A stretch of DNA of 53,189 nucleotides from Candidatus Krumholzibacteriia bacterium (GCA_024762975.1 JANTGJ010000007.1:1-53189); one strand, 5' to 3'; numbered from the stretch's first letter, positions 7,904 to 17,038 are shown. Notes: generated by a model not told the origin, from the sequence alone. Made by a program: numbers and translations.

Positions 7904-8539
7904 CTACGAGTCCTTCTTGCCTTTGTCGTCCTGATCTTTCTGATCATCCGGAACGATCTCGTTGCGGTTTTCGATCACCTTGTCGACCAGACCGTAGGCC
8001 AAAGCCTCCTCGGCGGACATGAAAAAATCACGGTCACTGTCCTGGGCGATCTTTTCCGGCGTCTGGCCGGTATGATGGGCCAGGATGGCGTAGAGCTTGT
8101 CGCGAATGTTGAGGATCTCCTTGGTGTAGATCTCCAACATCGAGGCTTGCCCCTGGCTGCCTCCGAGGGGCTGATGGATCATGACCCGCGAGTTTCGCAA
8201 TGCCGACCGCTTACCGGCCGCACCGGCGGCGAGCAGCACTGCTCCCATACTGGCGGCCTGGCCCATGCAGATCGTAACCACATCATTTGTAATGTATTGA
8301 ATCGTGTCGTAGATCGCAAGACCGGCCGTTACGCTGCCGCCCGGGCTATTGACGTACAAATAGATGTCGCGCTCCGGATCTTCCGCCTGCAGGAAAAGCA
8401 TCTGCGCGATTACCAGATTCGCGATGTTGTCATCCACCGGGGACCCCAGAAAAATGATCCGATCCTTCAGCAGACGCGAATAAATGTCATACGCGCGCTC
8501 GCCGTGACTGGTTTGATCGACTACTACCGGTACCAGCAT
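7904..8539 (-). CDS. clpP: ClpP, ATP-dependent Clp protease proteolytic subunit
   Basis: Tetradecameric serine peptidase that works with ClpX. In the 211-aa chain the catalytic triad is visible: Ser97 in GQAASMG, His122 in VMIHQP and Asp171 in SDRDFF, the same numbers as mature E. coli ClpP. The tail is rich in Asp and Lys. The ATG at 8537-8539 follows AGGAG that overlaps the end of tig, only 4 bases away, so the two are very probably co-transcribed and translationally linked. Confidence 0.97.
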   Translation of the reverse strand: MLVPVVVDQTSHGERAYDIYSRLLKDRIIFLGSPVDDNIANLVIAQMLFLQAEDPERDIYLYVNSPGGSVTAGLAIYDTIQYITNDVVTICMGQAASMGAVLLAAGAAGKRSALRNSRVMIHQPLGGSQGQASMLEIYTKEILNIRDKLYAILAHHTGQTPEKIAQDSDRDFFMSAEEALAYGLVDKVIENRNEIVPDDQKDQDDKGKKDS

Positions 8540-8543
8540 TCCG

Positions 8544-9908
8544 TTACTCCTCTTCCTTCAGGATCTCCGTATCCGCGGGGACCGACTCGATTTCGGCCCT
8601 GGACAGCAGGAAGTCATACGTCCTGCGATCCAGCAGATCGTATTCCAAACGCCCTTTTTCGTCGCCACTCTCGATGAATTTCCGGTACTGGTCAACATCG
8701 AAACCGTGTTCGGCGGCGATCTCCTGGATCCTTTCATCGACATCTTCGTCGGTCACCTTGATTTCTTCCTGCTTCTGGATCGACTCCAGCAGCAGCATTC
8801 CCTTCAGCGCGCGCTCCGCGTGGGGACGACCGACCTCCAGGTAGTGCTTTTCCTCGTCCTCGCTGACGGCATTGCCGGTCTGCTGCTGACGCTGCTTCAT
8901 CTCCTCGAGGCCAGCCTGCAGGTACTTCTCCAACATCGATGGCGGTAGGGGAACCTCATTGCGCGCCACGAGTTCCCGCAGAATCTGCTGATCCATTTCG
9001 ACCTTGACCCGTCGTTCTGACTCTTTCAACAGATCCTCACGGATTTCCTGGGTCAGCGATTCCACGGTCTTGCCTTCGCCCATCGATGCGGCGAATTCGT
9101 CATTCAATTCGGGAGTCTTCTTCTCGGCGACCTGCTTGACGGTACAGGCGAAGACCAGCGTCTGTCCCCGCAGCCCCTCGTTGGGATGGTCGTCGGAGTA
9201 GGCGACCTTGATCTCCCGTTCGTCGCCGGCCTGGGCCCCCCGCAGACCTTCATCGAACTCGGGCAGATTGGATTCGGCGCCCAGCACGATCTTCTGGTCC
9301 TGGATCAGCTTTTCCGGATCGACCTCTCCACCTTCATTGCTCGGCAGCAGATCGACCGTCAACTGGTCGCCTTCGGCGGCCTCACGCTCGACGGCCTCGA
9401 AACTGGCTCGGCTTTCCTGCAGGCGCGTCAAGACTTCGCTGACTTCGTCGTCGGAAACTTCGACGGCGCGCTGCCGGATCGGCAGGTTATCGTAATTTTT
9501 CGCCTCGATGTCAGGCTTGATCTCGACCTTCAGGTCGAACTTCAGGGGCCCTTCCTCGCCGAAATCCAGATTCTCCAGTGCCGGGTCGGTGATCGGGGAG
9601 AGCTGGTGCTCGATGACGCCGGTCATCCAGGCCTGCGGCACGAGACCCTCGATGGTTTCCATGCGCAGCGAAGCGCCAACCTGCTTCTCCACCACGGCAC
9701 GGGGAGTCTTGCCCTTGCGAAAGCCGGGCTGCGCGAATCCCTTGACGGCCTTTTTCAGCCTCTTCGTGTACTCCTGATCGAAATGCTCCCGCGAGATCTC
9801 GACCTTGACGATCCGTTGCCAGGCCTCCGGGCTCTCGAGGGTAGTCGCGATCGGCTTTTTCTCTTCTTCCGGACGAGAGGTCCGGGCGTCCACGTTCGAC
9901 TCGGTCAT
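8544..9908 (-). CDS. tig: Trigger factor
   Basis: Ribosome-associated chaperone and peptidyl-prolyl isomerase acting on nascent chains. The 454-aa protein shows the ribosome-binding signature GFRKGKTP (about residues 58-65) in the N-terminal domain, a central FKBP-like isomerase domain (about 160-250) and the helical C-terminal arms. A short extra N-terminus (about 20 residues, [18 protein letters not shown]) precedes the usual beginning. GGAGGAT lies 10 bases before the ATG. First gene of the tig-clpP-clpX-lon-engB group, an order common in bacteria. Confidence 0.95.
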   Translation of the reverse strand: MTESNVDARTSRPEEEKKPIATTLESPEAWQRIVKVEISREHFDQEYTKRLKKAVKGFAQPGFRKGKTPRAVVEKQVGASLRMETIEGLVPQAWMTGVIEHQLSPITDPALENLDFGEEGPLKFDLKVEIKPDIEAKNYDNLPIRQRAVEVSDDEVSEVLTRLQESRASFEAVEREAAEGDQLTVDLLPSNEGGEVDPEKLIQDQKIVLGAESNLPEFDEGLRGAQAGDEREIKVAYSDDHPNEGLRGQTLVFACTVKQVAEKKTPELNDEFAASMGEGKTVESLTQEIREDLLKESERRVKVEMDQQILRELVARNEVPLPPSMLEKYLQAGLEEMKQRQQQTGNAVSEDEEKHYLEVGRPHAERALKGMLLLESIQKQEEIKVTDEDVDERIQEIAAEHGFDVDQYRKFIESGDEKGRLEYDLLDRRTYDFLLSRAEIESVPADTEILKEEE

Positions 9909-9942
9909 CTGGATCGATCCTCCACAGGCTGGGTATCAAGAC

Positions 9943-10027
<85 letters not shown>

Positions 10028-10053
10028 CCGATGGGCCTGGACAACTACACGCA

Positions 10054-10085
10054 ATCGCCCCGAAACCGTGCGGAACCGGGGCGAT
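10054..10085. other. Inverted repeat in the tRNA-Leu leader
   Basis: ATCGCCCCG (10054-10062) is matched by CGGGGCGAT (10077-10085), a perfect 9-bp stem. It lies between the tRNA-Leu promoter and the mature 5' end, so it would fold in the precursor RNA. No T-run follows, so it is not a standard terminator. Confidence 0.5.
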
Positions 10086-10098
10086 ATCGCGGAGCGCC

Positions 10099-10127
10099 AA
10101 TATAACGTCCCCCCGAAAAAGGGTCAA
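10099..10127 (-). promoter_or_regulatory. Sigma-70 promoter for tRNA-Leu
   Basis: Minus strand TTGACC (10122-10127), spacer of 17, TATATT (10099-10104). It begins about a dozen bases after the stop codon of the NtrC-type regulator and has the same -10 box and spacing as the tRNA-Lys promoter. Confidence 0.8.
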
Positions 10128-10139
10128 GCAAAGCGAACG

Positions 10140-11531
10140 CTAGTTCAGTTTGCGGTAGATCGTCCGTGCCGCGATGCCGAGGATGTTGGCCGCGGTTTCC
10201 TTGTCGCCCTCCACACTGTCGAGCGTGGCCTGGATCAACTTCATTTCGGCATCCCGCAGCGAAGTACCGACCGGGATGGTCAACGCATCGAAGCGTTGCT
10301 TGCCCTGCAGCACCGGCCGCGGCAGGGATTCCACATTCACGAACTCGGTCTTGCACAGGACCACCGAGCGCTCGATGGCATTCTCGAGTTCGCGCACATT
10401 GCCCGGCCAGGAGTATTTCTGCATCGCCTCGAGGGCTTCGGAGCTGAACCCCTGCAGCGACTTGCCGTTTTTCTCGTTGTAGACCTGCAGGAAATAGTCC
10501 GCCAGCAGGATTACGTCATCGCCGCGTTCCCGCAGCGAGGGCAGTTCCATATTGATGACATTCAGGCGGTAGAAAAGGTCCTCACGAAACTTGCCTTCGC
10601 GAACCAGTTCTTCCAGATCCGCATTCGTTGCCGCGATGATCCGCACGTCGACCTCGATCGGGTCCGAACCCCCGAGCCGCTCGATGGTACTTTCCTGCAG
10701 CACGCGAAGCAGTTTGACCTGCGTCGTCAGCGACATCTCTCCCACCTCGTCCAGGAAGAGGGTGCCGCGGTGAGCCACTTCAAAGCGGCCCTGGCGACGG
10801 CCGACGGCGCCGGTGAACGCTCCCGGTTCGTAACCGAAGAGCTCGGCCTCGAGCAGAGTTTCCGGCAGCGCGGCGCAACTGACGCGCACCATGCTCTGCT
10901 TGGCGCGATCACTCCAGCGATGAATCGCCGAGGCGAACACTTCCTTCCCCGTCCCGCTCTCCCCCGTCAGCAGGATCGTCGCCGTACTGTCGGCCACCTG
11001 CTGGGCCGTCTCCATGGCCTGCCGCATCACATCGCTGTTGCCGATGATATTGTGCATCCCCTGGATTTCCTCCAGGCGACGGCGCAGATCCTGGTTCTCG
11101 GCCATCAGGTGCTGCTTTTCCAGCGCCTTGCCGACCACCTTCAGCGTGGTTGTGGTCGAAAATGGTTTCTCCACGAAATCGTAGGCACCGACCTTCATCG
11201 CCTCGACGGCGGTCTCGATCGTGCCATGGCCGGTGATGATGACAAACTCGGTTTCGGGGGAAATGACCTGGGCGGCTTTCATCAGATCCAGGCCGCCCAT
11301 CCGGGGCATTTTCAGGTCCGACAGCACCAGGTGAACGGTCTCCTGCCGCAGGATGACCAGCCCTTCTTCACCGTTGCCCGCCGTCAGGACAAAATATCCG
11401 TTGCGCCCCAACAACTTGCTCAGAGCGCGGCACAATTCGGGTTCGTCATCGACGACCAGGATCGTTGCCTTGGCATCGGCCGCAGCCGTTGGGGCCGGTA
11501 AGCGGTCGTTTCGAATCGGGTCCGCCGTCAT
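10140..11531 (-). CDS. NtrC-family sigma-54-dependent response regulator
   Basis: Cytosolic two-component transcription activator of 463 aa. Order: receiver domain (about 25-140) with DDE acidic pocket, phospho-acceptor Asp in LVLSDLKMP and Lys in VEKPF; sigma-54 interaction AAA+ domain (about 165-390) with Walker A GESGTGKE, the GAFTGA loop (EPGAFTGA) that contacts sigma-54, and FLDEVGEM; and a C-terminal Fis-type helix-turn-helix (ETAANILGIAARTIYRKLN) that ends right after the recognition helix. The ATG at 11529-11531 follows GGAGG. No partner kinase gene is adjacent; the nearest kinase gene is about 6.5 kb away and has its own receiver. Target genes unknown; I saw no clear -24/-12 promoter in the window. 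Confidence 0.92.
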   Translation of the reverse strand: MTADPIRNDRLPAPTAAADAKATILVVDDEPELCRALSKLLGRNGYFVLTAGNGEEGLVILRQETVHLVLSDLKMPRMGGLDLMKAAQVISPETEFVIITGHGTIETAVEAMKVGAYDFVEKPFSTTTTLKVVGKALEKQHLMAENQDLRRRLEEIQGMHNIIGNSDVMRQAMETAQQVADSTATILLTGESGTGKEVFASAIHRWSDRAKQSMVRVSCAALPETLLEAELFGYEPGAFTGAVGRRQGRFEVAHRGTLFLDEVGEMSLTTQVKLLRVLQESTIERLGGSDPIEVDVRIIAATNADLEELVREGKFREDLFYRLNVINMELPSLRERGDDVILLADYFLQVYNEKNGKSLQGFSSEALEAMQKYSWPGNVRELENAIERSVVLCKTEFVNVESLPRPVLQGKQRFDALTIPVGTSLRDAEMKLIQATLDSVEGDKETAANILGIAARTIYRKLN

Positions 11532-11563
11532 CACGCCTCCAGGTCCGGATCGGGCTGTTCAAA

Positions 11564-11576
11564 ATGTCTCCGACAT
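11564..11576. promoter_or_regulatory. Small palindrome at the regulator's transcription start
   Basis: ATGTC-TCC-GACAT is a perfect 5-bp-arm inverted repeat placed just downstream of the predicted -10 box (11582-11587) of the NtrC-type regulator gene. Its position would suit autoregulation. Short, so it could be chance. Confidence 0.3.
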
Positions 11577-11581
11577 TGGAC

Positions 11582-11610
11582 AATCTGTCGACGCGCTGAC
11601 GTTTTGTCAA
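11582..11610 (-). promoter_or_regulatory. Candidate promoter for the NtrC-type regulator
   Basis: Minus strand TTGACA (11605-11610, perfect -35), 17-bp spacer, CAGATT (11582-11587, three of six). The TGA stop of the upstream CoA-transferase gene is contained in this -35 box, so the regulator can be expressed on its own from the very end of that gene. Confidence 0.5.
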
Positions 11611-12926
11611 CCCATTCCGGGATAAAGGCGCCCGAAAACTCCTCGTCGATGTGCTGCCTCGAGCAGATTCTCCCGGGAATCCGGATGCGCGATACTGATC
11701 AGGGCCTCGGCACGCTGCCGCACGTTGCGCCCCAGTAGATGAGCGATACCGTATTCGGTGACGACAACGTGCACATCGGCCCGCGTGACCACGACTCCCG
11801 CCCCATGGTCCAGACTGGGCACGATCCGCGAGATCTCACCATCGCTGGTCATGGACGGTAGCGCGATGATCGGCAACCCGCCCTTGCTCATCGCGGCGCC
11901 GCGAATGAAGTCCGCCTGCCCCCCGAAGCCGCTGTAGATTCTCTCGCCGATCGAGTCGGCACAAACCTGTCCCGTCAGGTCGACCTGGATGGCCGAGTTG
12001 ACGGCCACCATGTGGTCGTTGGCCGCAATGTGCAGCGGATGGTTCACGTAATCGGTCGGATGGAATTCCAGCAACGCGTTATCGTGCGCAAAGTCATAGA
12101 CCTCGCGGGTTCCCATGACGAAGCCCGCCACGGCCTTGCCCGGATGGACGTTTTTCGCCTCGCCGGTGACCACGCCGCGCTCGATCAATCCCGGCAGCGC
12201 CTCGGTGAACATCTCGGTGTGGATGCCCAGATCTTTTCGATCGTCCAGGTAGTCCAGCACCGCATTGGGAATCGAGCCGAGGCCCAGTTGCAGACACGCC
12301 CGGTCCTCGATCAGCGTGGCGATGTGGGCACCGATCTGCTTTTCCACCGCGGTCGGCGGCGCTGGGCGGAATTCGTCCAGATCGCAATCCACCTCGACAA
12401 AAGCATCGATCTTCGAGACATGAATGAAGCTATCGCCCAGGGTACGTGGCATCTTGCGGTTGACCTCGGCAACGATGTGGTCGGCCGACAACGCCGCCGG
12501 CTTGGTCACGCCGACCTCGATGCCGAAACTGCAGAAGCCGTGCTCGTCCGGCGGGCTGACGATGATCAACGCCGTATCCAGGGGCAGGACCTTGCGCCGG
12601 AACAGGCGGGCCATTTCGTGCAGATGGACCGGTATGTAGTCGGCCCGTCCCTCATTTACGGCTTCGCGCGTGTTCGCTCCGACGAAGCAGTCGTTCAGGC
12701 GGAAGTGGCCCTTCATCTCGGGGGCCAGATAGGGGGCATCGCCCAACGTCAGGTGATGGATCACCTCGACATCGGTCAGTTCTTCTCCACGATCAGCCAG
12801 AGCCTGGATCAGTGTGTGCGGCACTCCACAACCGCTGCCGAAATAGACGGTGGCTCCGTCCCCGATATCGGCCACCGCTTCCTGCGCCGTCTTGAGACGG
12901 TCCCGAAAGATCTGCATCCAGCTCAC
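11607..12926 (-). CDS. Acetyl-CoA hydrolase / 4-hydroxybutyrate CoA-transferase family protein
   Basis: A family I CoA-transferase-like enzyme of 439 aa that moves CoA between short-chain acids or hydrolyses acyl-CoA. Visible signatures are GLGSIPNAVL (about 212), the HTEMFTE stretch that holds the catalytic glutamate in this family, and the SGFGGQADFIRGA motif near 320, which is typical of the 4-hydroxybutyrate CoA-transferase/Cat2 branch. The GTG at 12924-12926 follows GGAGGTGA and overlaps the stop of alanine dehydrogenase, so translation is coupled. The neighbour suggests conversion of an acyl-CoA made from amino acids into free acid with CoA transfer. Exact substrate cannot be fixed from sequence. 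Confidence 0.87.
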   Translation of the reverse strand: MSWMQIFRDRLKTAQEAVADIGDGATVYFGSGCGVPHTLIQALADRGEELTDVEVIHHLTLGDAPYLAPEMKGHFRLNDCFVGANTREAVNEGRADYIPVHLHEMARLFRRKVLPLDTALIIVSPPDEHGFCSFGIEVGVTKPAALSADHIVAEVNRKMPRTLGDSFIHVSKIDAFVEVDCDLDEFRPAPPTAVEKQIGAHIATLIEDRACLQLGLGSIPNAVLDYLDDRKDLGIHTEMFTEALPGLIERGVVTGEAKNVHPGKAVAGFVMGTREVYDFAHDNALLEFHPTDYVNHPLHIAANDHMVAVNSAIQVDLTGQVCADSIGERIYSGFGGQADFIRGAAMSKGGLPIIALPSMTSDGEISRIVPSLDHGAGVVVTRADVHVVVTEYGIAHLLGRNVRQRAEALISIAHPDSRENLLEAAHRRGVFGRLYPGMG

Positions 12927-14053
12927 GAGTCACCTCCAGCCAACCAGCTCTTCAAATCGCGGCACTCGACGCCCAGACCGGCAGCCAAGCCCGGATGGGT
13001 GATCTCTCCATCCACCAGATGCGCTCCGCGCGCCAGAGCGGAATCCTCGGCAATGGCTTCGCGCACCCCCTGGCGACTCAGGGCACACAGGTACGGCAGC
13101 GTGGCATTGGACATGGCGTAGGACGTCGAGCGGCCGACCAGACTGGTCAGATTCGGCACGCAATAGTGGGTGATCCCGTCGATGACATAGATCGGGTCCG
13201 ACAGACGCGTCGGACGACTGGTCTCGAAGCAGCCTCCGGAATCGACGGAGATATCGATGATCAGACTCTTCTCGCGCAGCAGTCCCACCATCTCCTTGCT
13301 GACCAGGTGCGGAGTGCGCGTGCCCGGGATCTGCACGGCGCCAACGACCACGTCGGCGTAGGCCAGTGCCTTGCGCAACGTGGCTTCATTCGCCAGGAAA
13401 GTCGTCACCTGCCCGGACAGGGCCCAGTCGATTTCCGCGATGCGATCGAAATCCGCATCCATCAGCGTGACCTGGGCCCCGGCGCCCACGCAGGCACGAA
13501 CCGCGTGCCGGCCCACCGTACCGGCCCCGATAACCACGACCTCGGCTGGTGGAACGGCTGGGGCTCCGCCGAGCAGGATCCCCAGTCCCCCGTGGTCGGT
13601 TTGCAGGTACTTGGCCGCGATCTGCGGTACCATGCGCCCCGCAATCTGGGAAACCACACGCAACACCGGCAACGAACCGTTGTCGTCCTGGATGGTGGCA
13701 AAGTCGATCGCAGTGCACCGCCGGGAGCGCAGGATCCCCACCAGTTTCGGGTCGGCGACCGCCAGGTGCAGGAAGCCCATGATCGTCTGACCCTCACGGA
13801 TCAGGTCATACTCCTCAGGAATGGGTCGATTGACCTTGGCGATCAGATCCGCACGCCCATAGACCTCCTGCACGTCATGCACGATGCGGGCCCCGGAATT
13901 CTCATAGACCGAATCCGGGAAACCGGCTTCGTAGCCTGCCTTGCGTTCGACAATGACCTCCGCCCCGGCAGCGGTCAGATTGCGCACCCCACGCGGCGGC
14001 AAGGCAACCCGGTACTCGTCCGTATGTCGCGATCGAGGAATCCCGATGATCAT
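12923..14053 (-). CDS. ald: Alanine dehydrogenase
   Basis: NAD-dependent enzyme (376 aa) that interconverts alanine with pyruvate and ammonium. N-terminal MIIGIPRS...EYRVALPPRGV (residues 1-27) and the substrate lysine region KVNRP (about 72) and FLHLA with the catalytic histidine (about 93) are in place. The Rossmann nucleotide site VVVIGAGTVGRHA is at about 170. The ATG at 14051-14053 is preceded by AAAGGA. The start of the upstream transcription unit is marked by a terminator after the oxidoreductase genes. The pair with the CoA-transferase suggests a role in amino-acid fermentation or redox balance. The closely related lysine-oxidising enzymes are less likely, given the length and motifs. 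Confidence 0.88.
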   Translation of the reverse strand: MIIGIPRSRHTDEYRVALPPRGVRNLTAAGAEVIVERKAGYEAGFPDSVYENSGARIVHDVQEVYGRADLIAKVNRPIPEEYDLIREGQTIMGFLHLAVADPKLVGILRSRRCTAIDFATIQDDNGSLPVLRVVSQIAGRMVPQIAAKYLQTDHGGLGILLGGAPAVPPAEVVVIGAGTVGRHAVRACVGAGAQVTLMDADFDRIAEIDWALSGQVTTFLANEATLRKALAYADVVVGAVQIPGTRTPHLVSKEMVGLLREKSLIIDISVDSGGCFETSRPTRLSDPIYVIDGITHYCVPNLTSLVGRSTSYAMSNATLPYLCALSRQGVREAIAEDSALARGAHLVDGEITHPGLAAGLGVECRDLKSWLAGGDS

Positions 14054-14089
14054 TCGATTTCCTTTCACCGTAGCCGAACTACAGCGGCG

Positions 14090-14124
14090 AAAAAAGTGGC
14101 CGACCCGTTCGACGGGCCGGCCAC
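14090..14124 (-). terminator. Strong Rho-independent terminator after the oxidoreductase operon
   Basis: On the minus strand a 12-bp stem (one G-T pair, 5-nt loop, 14096-14124) is followed by six T residues (14090-14095). A second hairpin (about 14131-14154) precedes it, so the operon ends in two tandem stem-loops. Separates the oxidoreductase genes from ald. Confidence 0.88.
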
Positions 14125-14165
14125 GAAGGTCGTGGTCCGCTCGTCGGAACCACGATGAGCTGCGA

Positions 14166-15587
14166 TCAGCCTTCGTTCTTCACGAAATCGTAGCCGCGGC
14201 AGAACGCATCCATGTTCATATCCACCAGACTCTTCTTCTTGATCACGTTGCGCAGCGTTTCCAGCACGAATTCCTTCTCGAAGCAGTCCGTCGCGGCAAC
14301 CAGTGCCCCCAGAATGACCACATTGGCCACCTTGGGCGTTCCCACTTCGTCGGCGATCTGGCTGGCCGGGATCATGACCGCATTGAGGCGATCGCGATCC
14401 GGGGTACCCTCGACCACCGTCGTATCGACGATGATCGTTCCTCCATCGACCACATCCGACTCGAAGGCGTCCAACGAAGGCTGGTTCATCACCACCAGCA
14501 CGTTCGGATGGTCCACCAGCGGCGTGCCGATCCGCTTGCGCGAGATGTTCACCGAGCAGTTGGCCGTTCCGCCGCGCATCTCCGGGCCGTAGGCCGGGAA
14601 CCAGCTCACTTCCTTCTGGCCGCGCATGCCGATCTGCGACAGGAACAGGCCCAGGGTCAGAATGCCCTGGCCGCCGAAGCCGGCGAACTTGCACTGCAAG
14701 TCGTACGGCATCTCGACGTCCACGGAATCGCCGACCTGGCTCTTCAACTGGTCCAGATAGACGTTCACCTTTTCCGGTTGGTACTCTTCGGAAATCCGGT
14801 CCCAGGCGCCATCATCCATGTTGTCCGACTCGTCCTTGTAGACGCCCAGGGGGAAGATCTTCGTCATTTCCTCGACCAGCCAATCGCGGGCCGAGGGAGC
14901 ATCCATCTTCCACCCCGTCGGGCATGCGGACAGGATCTCGACGAAAGAGTAGCCCTTGCCTTCGGACTGGATCTTCAGCGCCTTGCGGATCGCCTTGCGC
15001 GTCTTCATGATCTGCTTGCTGTTGCCGACCGCGACGCGCTCGATATAGGTCGGGGCCGGCAATGTGGCCAGCATCTCCGCCATGCGGACCGGATTGCCGT
15101 GCTCCAGCGTATGGCGCCCCAGCGGGGTCGTGGTCGAACGCTGTCCGATCATCGTTGTGGGAGCCATCTGCCCCCCGGTCATACCGTAGATCGCATTGTT
15201 GATGAAAAAGACAGTGATGTTCTCACCACGATTGGCCGCGTGGATCGTCTCGGCGGTACCGATGGCGGCCAGATCGCCGTCACCCTGGTAGGAGATGACG
15301 ATCGATTCGGGGTTGGCTCGTTTGACTCCTGTGGCCACGGCCGGCGCCCGTCCATGTGCGGCCTGGAAATTGCCGCAGTCGAAGTAGTAGTACCCGAACA
15401 CCGAGCAACCGACCGGGGAGACGAAAACGGTCTTTTCGGTCAGCCCCATTTCCTCCATGGCCTCGGCGATCATCTTGTGGACATTGCCGTGACCGCAGCC
15501 CGGACAATAGTGGGAGGCCTCCTGGGCCGGGCCCGTCTTGCGCTCGAACACCTCGTAGAAGGCTTTGGATTTTTCAAAGACTTTCAT
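14166..15587 (-). CDS. 2-oxoacid:ferredoxin oxidoreductase, fused TPP (beta) and gamma subunits
   Basis: Part of the complex that oxidatively decarboxylates 2-oxoacids to acyl-CoA and reduces ferredoxin. The 473-aa protein joins two subunits usually encoded apart. Residues about 1-285 are the thiamine-diphosphate beta subunit: CPGCGHG near residue 29, SPVGCSVFGYYYFDC, the TPP/Mg motif GDGDLAAIG and NNAIYGMTGGQ. Residues about 300-473 are the gamma subunit, starting at CKFAGFGGQGILTLG and including PAYGPEMRGGTANCSVNIS. The ATG at 15585-15587 overlaps the stop of the alpha gene (ATGA). The alpha subunit resembles VorB, so branched-chain 2-oxoacids are a likely substrate, but 2-oxoglutarate cannot be excluded. 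Confidence 0.9.
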   Translation of the reverse strand: MKVFEKSKAFYEVFERKTGPAQEASHYCPGCGHGNVHKMIAEAMEEMGLTEKTVFVSPVGCSVFGYYYFDCGNFQAAHGRAPAVATGVKRANPESIVISYQGDGDLAAIGTAETIHAANRGENITVFFINNAIYGMTGGQMAPTTMIGQRSTTTPLGRHTLEHGNPVRMAEMLATLPAPTYIERVAVGNSKQIMKTRKAIRKALKIQSEGKGYSFVEILSACPTGWKMDAPSARDWLVEEMTKIFPLGVYKDESDNMDDGAWDRISEEYQPEKVNVYLDQLKSQVGDSVDVEMPYDLQCKFAGFGGQGILTLGLFLSQIGMRGQKEVSWFPAYGPEMRGGTANCSVNISRKRIGTPLVDHPNVLVVMNQPSLDAFESDVVDGGTIIVDTTVVEGTPDRDRLNAVMIPASQIADEVGTPKVANVVILGALVAATDCFEKEFVLETLRNVIKKKSLVDMNMDAFCRGYDFVKNEG

Positions 15588-16648
15588 GACTCGGTGCCTC
15601 CTTCCAGGATGTTGCGGTACTGCTCTTCGAGTTCCATGCCGCTGGGTACCACGCCACCGCAACGGCCGTAGAAGTGGACCGGCCGGTGGCCCTCGACGGC
15701 CAACCGGACGTCCTCGACCATCTGACCGGTTGACAATTCCACGGCCAGGAAGTGCTTGGCAGTCGGAATGAGACTCCGAATGGCCTCGGTCGGGAAGGGC
15801 CAGATCGTAATGGGCCGCAGCAGCCCGACCTTCATTCCGGCCTCGCGCGCGGCATCCACCGTCGAGTAGACGATTCGACTGACCACACCATAGGCAACCA
15901 CCACCAGATCGGCGTCCTCGGTTTTGTACTTTTCGAACAAGACTTCGTTGGCCTCGATCTCCTTGTACTTGCGATCCATATGCAGGTTGTGCTGTTCCAG
16001 TTCCTCCGGATCCAGCACGATCGAACTGATCAGGTTCTTTCTCGTACCGGGCGTACCGTCGACGCACCAATCACTGTGATCGTGCTTCAACTCGTCGGCC
16101 TCGGGAATCTCGACAACTTCCATCATCTGACCCGTGATTCCGTCCGCCATGATACAAGCCGGATTCCGGTATTTGTCAGCCAGTTCGAAGGCATGCACCG
16201 TCAAATCGCACATTTCCTGTGCCCCGTTGGGCGCGAGTGAAATCAGACGATAGTTTCCGTGGCCGCCGCCCTTGGTGACCTGGAAGTAGTCGGCCTGCTC
16301 GGGAGCGATGTTGCCCAGACCCGGGCCCCCACGGTCGATATTGACGACCACGCAGGGCAATTCGGCACCGGCACAGTAGGACAACCCCTCCTGTTTCAGA
16401 CTGAAGCCGGGGCTCGAGGAGGCGGTCATCGTGCGGATCCCCATACCCGCCGTGCCATACACCATATTGATCGCGGAGACTTCACTCTCGGCCTGGATAA
16501 ATACGCCGCCCAGAGCGGGGAAATGCCGGGCTGCCGCTTGGGCGATCTCGCTGGCAGGGGTGATCGGATACCCGTAGTACGCGCGGCAACCCGCCGCCAG
16601 GGCGCCTACGATGATGGCATCATTTCCCTTCATGAATTGTCTGGCCAT
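15584..16648 (-). CDS. vorB: 2-oxoacid:ferredoxin oxidoreductase alpha subunit, VorB-like
   Basis: Pyrimidine-binding alpha subunit (354 aa) of the ferredoxin-linked 2-oxoacid oxidoreductase. The N-terminus LMKGN-like MKGNDAIIVGALAAGCRAYYGYPITPASEI and the central SSSPGFSLKQEGLSYCAGAELPCVVVN and RGGPGLGNI match the pattern of 3-methyl-2-oxobutanoate:ferredoxin oxidoreductase VorB. KorA of 2-oxoglutarate enzymes is the near alternative. The ATG at 16646-16648 follows GGGAGAACGGCA; a longer frame to 16711 is not supported. Lies between the 4Fe-4S subunit gene and the fused beta-gamma gene, all on the same strand. Confidence 0.88.
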   Translation of the reverse strand: MARQFMKGNDAIIVGALAAGCRAYYGYPITPASEIAQAAARHFPALGGVFIQAESEVSAINMVYGTAGMGIRTMTASSSPGFSLKQEGLSYCAGAELPCVVVNIDRGGPGLGNIAPEQADYFQVTKGGGHGNYRLISLAPNGAQEMCDLTVHAFELADKYRNPACIMADGITGQMMEVVEIPEADELKHDHSDWCVDGTPGTRKNLISSIVLDPEELEQHNLHMDRKYKEIEANEVLFEKYKTEDADLVVVAYGVVSRIVYSTVDAAREAGMKVGLLRPITIWPFPTEAIRSLIPTAKHFLAVELSTGQMVEDVRLAVEGHRPVHFYGRCGGVVPSGMELEEQYRNILEGGTES

Positions 16649-16744
16649 TGCCGTTCTCCCGTTCAGGTTGAAAGCAGCTGGTTCGATTCTGGAGCACGAT
16701 TCGGGAGCCATTGGATAACAACTCCGGAACGGCTCCGGGCCTAG

Positions 16745-16975
16745 CTAGGGCTTCACGACGCGAATCGCGCCGGGCTCGGGGCATGCATAGAAGCAGAGGC
16801 CGCAGCCCGTGCAATCGCTACCCGTATAGAAGGCCGGATGATAGCTGGCACTATTCAGTTTTTCGCTGATGGCGATCACGCTCTTGGGGCAGACCGCCAA
16901 GCACAGTTGGCAGCCCTTGCAGAGCTCACCATTGACCTCCATGAAGGGCGCTTCAACTGCTGTCTGATCGGACAT
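16745..16975 (-). CDS. 2[4Fe-4S] ferredoxin-like delta subunit of the oxidoreductase
   Basis: A 76-aa electron-transfer subunit with two ferredoxin cluster motifs, [13 protein letters not shown] (about 22-34) and [13 protein letters not shown] (about 55-67). It passes electrons from the TPP centre to ferredoxin. The ATG at 16973-16975 follows GAGGTGG; a frame reaching 17101 would run through a leader hairpin and is rejected. First gene of the three-gene set delta-alpha-(beta/gamma). Confidence 0.92.
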   Translation of the reverse strand: MSDQTAVEAPFMEVNGELCKGCQLCLAVCPKSVIAISEKLNSASYHPAFYTGSDCTGCGLCFYACPEPGAIRVVKP

Positions 16976-17038
16976 GGAAACCACCTCGCGCGAAGGGTGA
17001 AATGGGGACTCGTCGAACCCGTCCAATGTAATAGGCGA

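Noticed and set aside
4173-8677. Very long open frames on the plus strand opposite lon, clpX and clpP (up to about 800 codons).
   Set aside because: They mirror conserved genes on the other strand, have no recognisable domains or ribosome sites, and are a normal result of high-GC codon bias.
10140-11531. Sigma-54 promoters near the NtrC-type regulator or elsewhere.
   Set aside because: Scanning for TGGCAC-N5-TTGC on both strands gave no match good enough to report.
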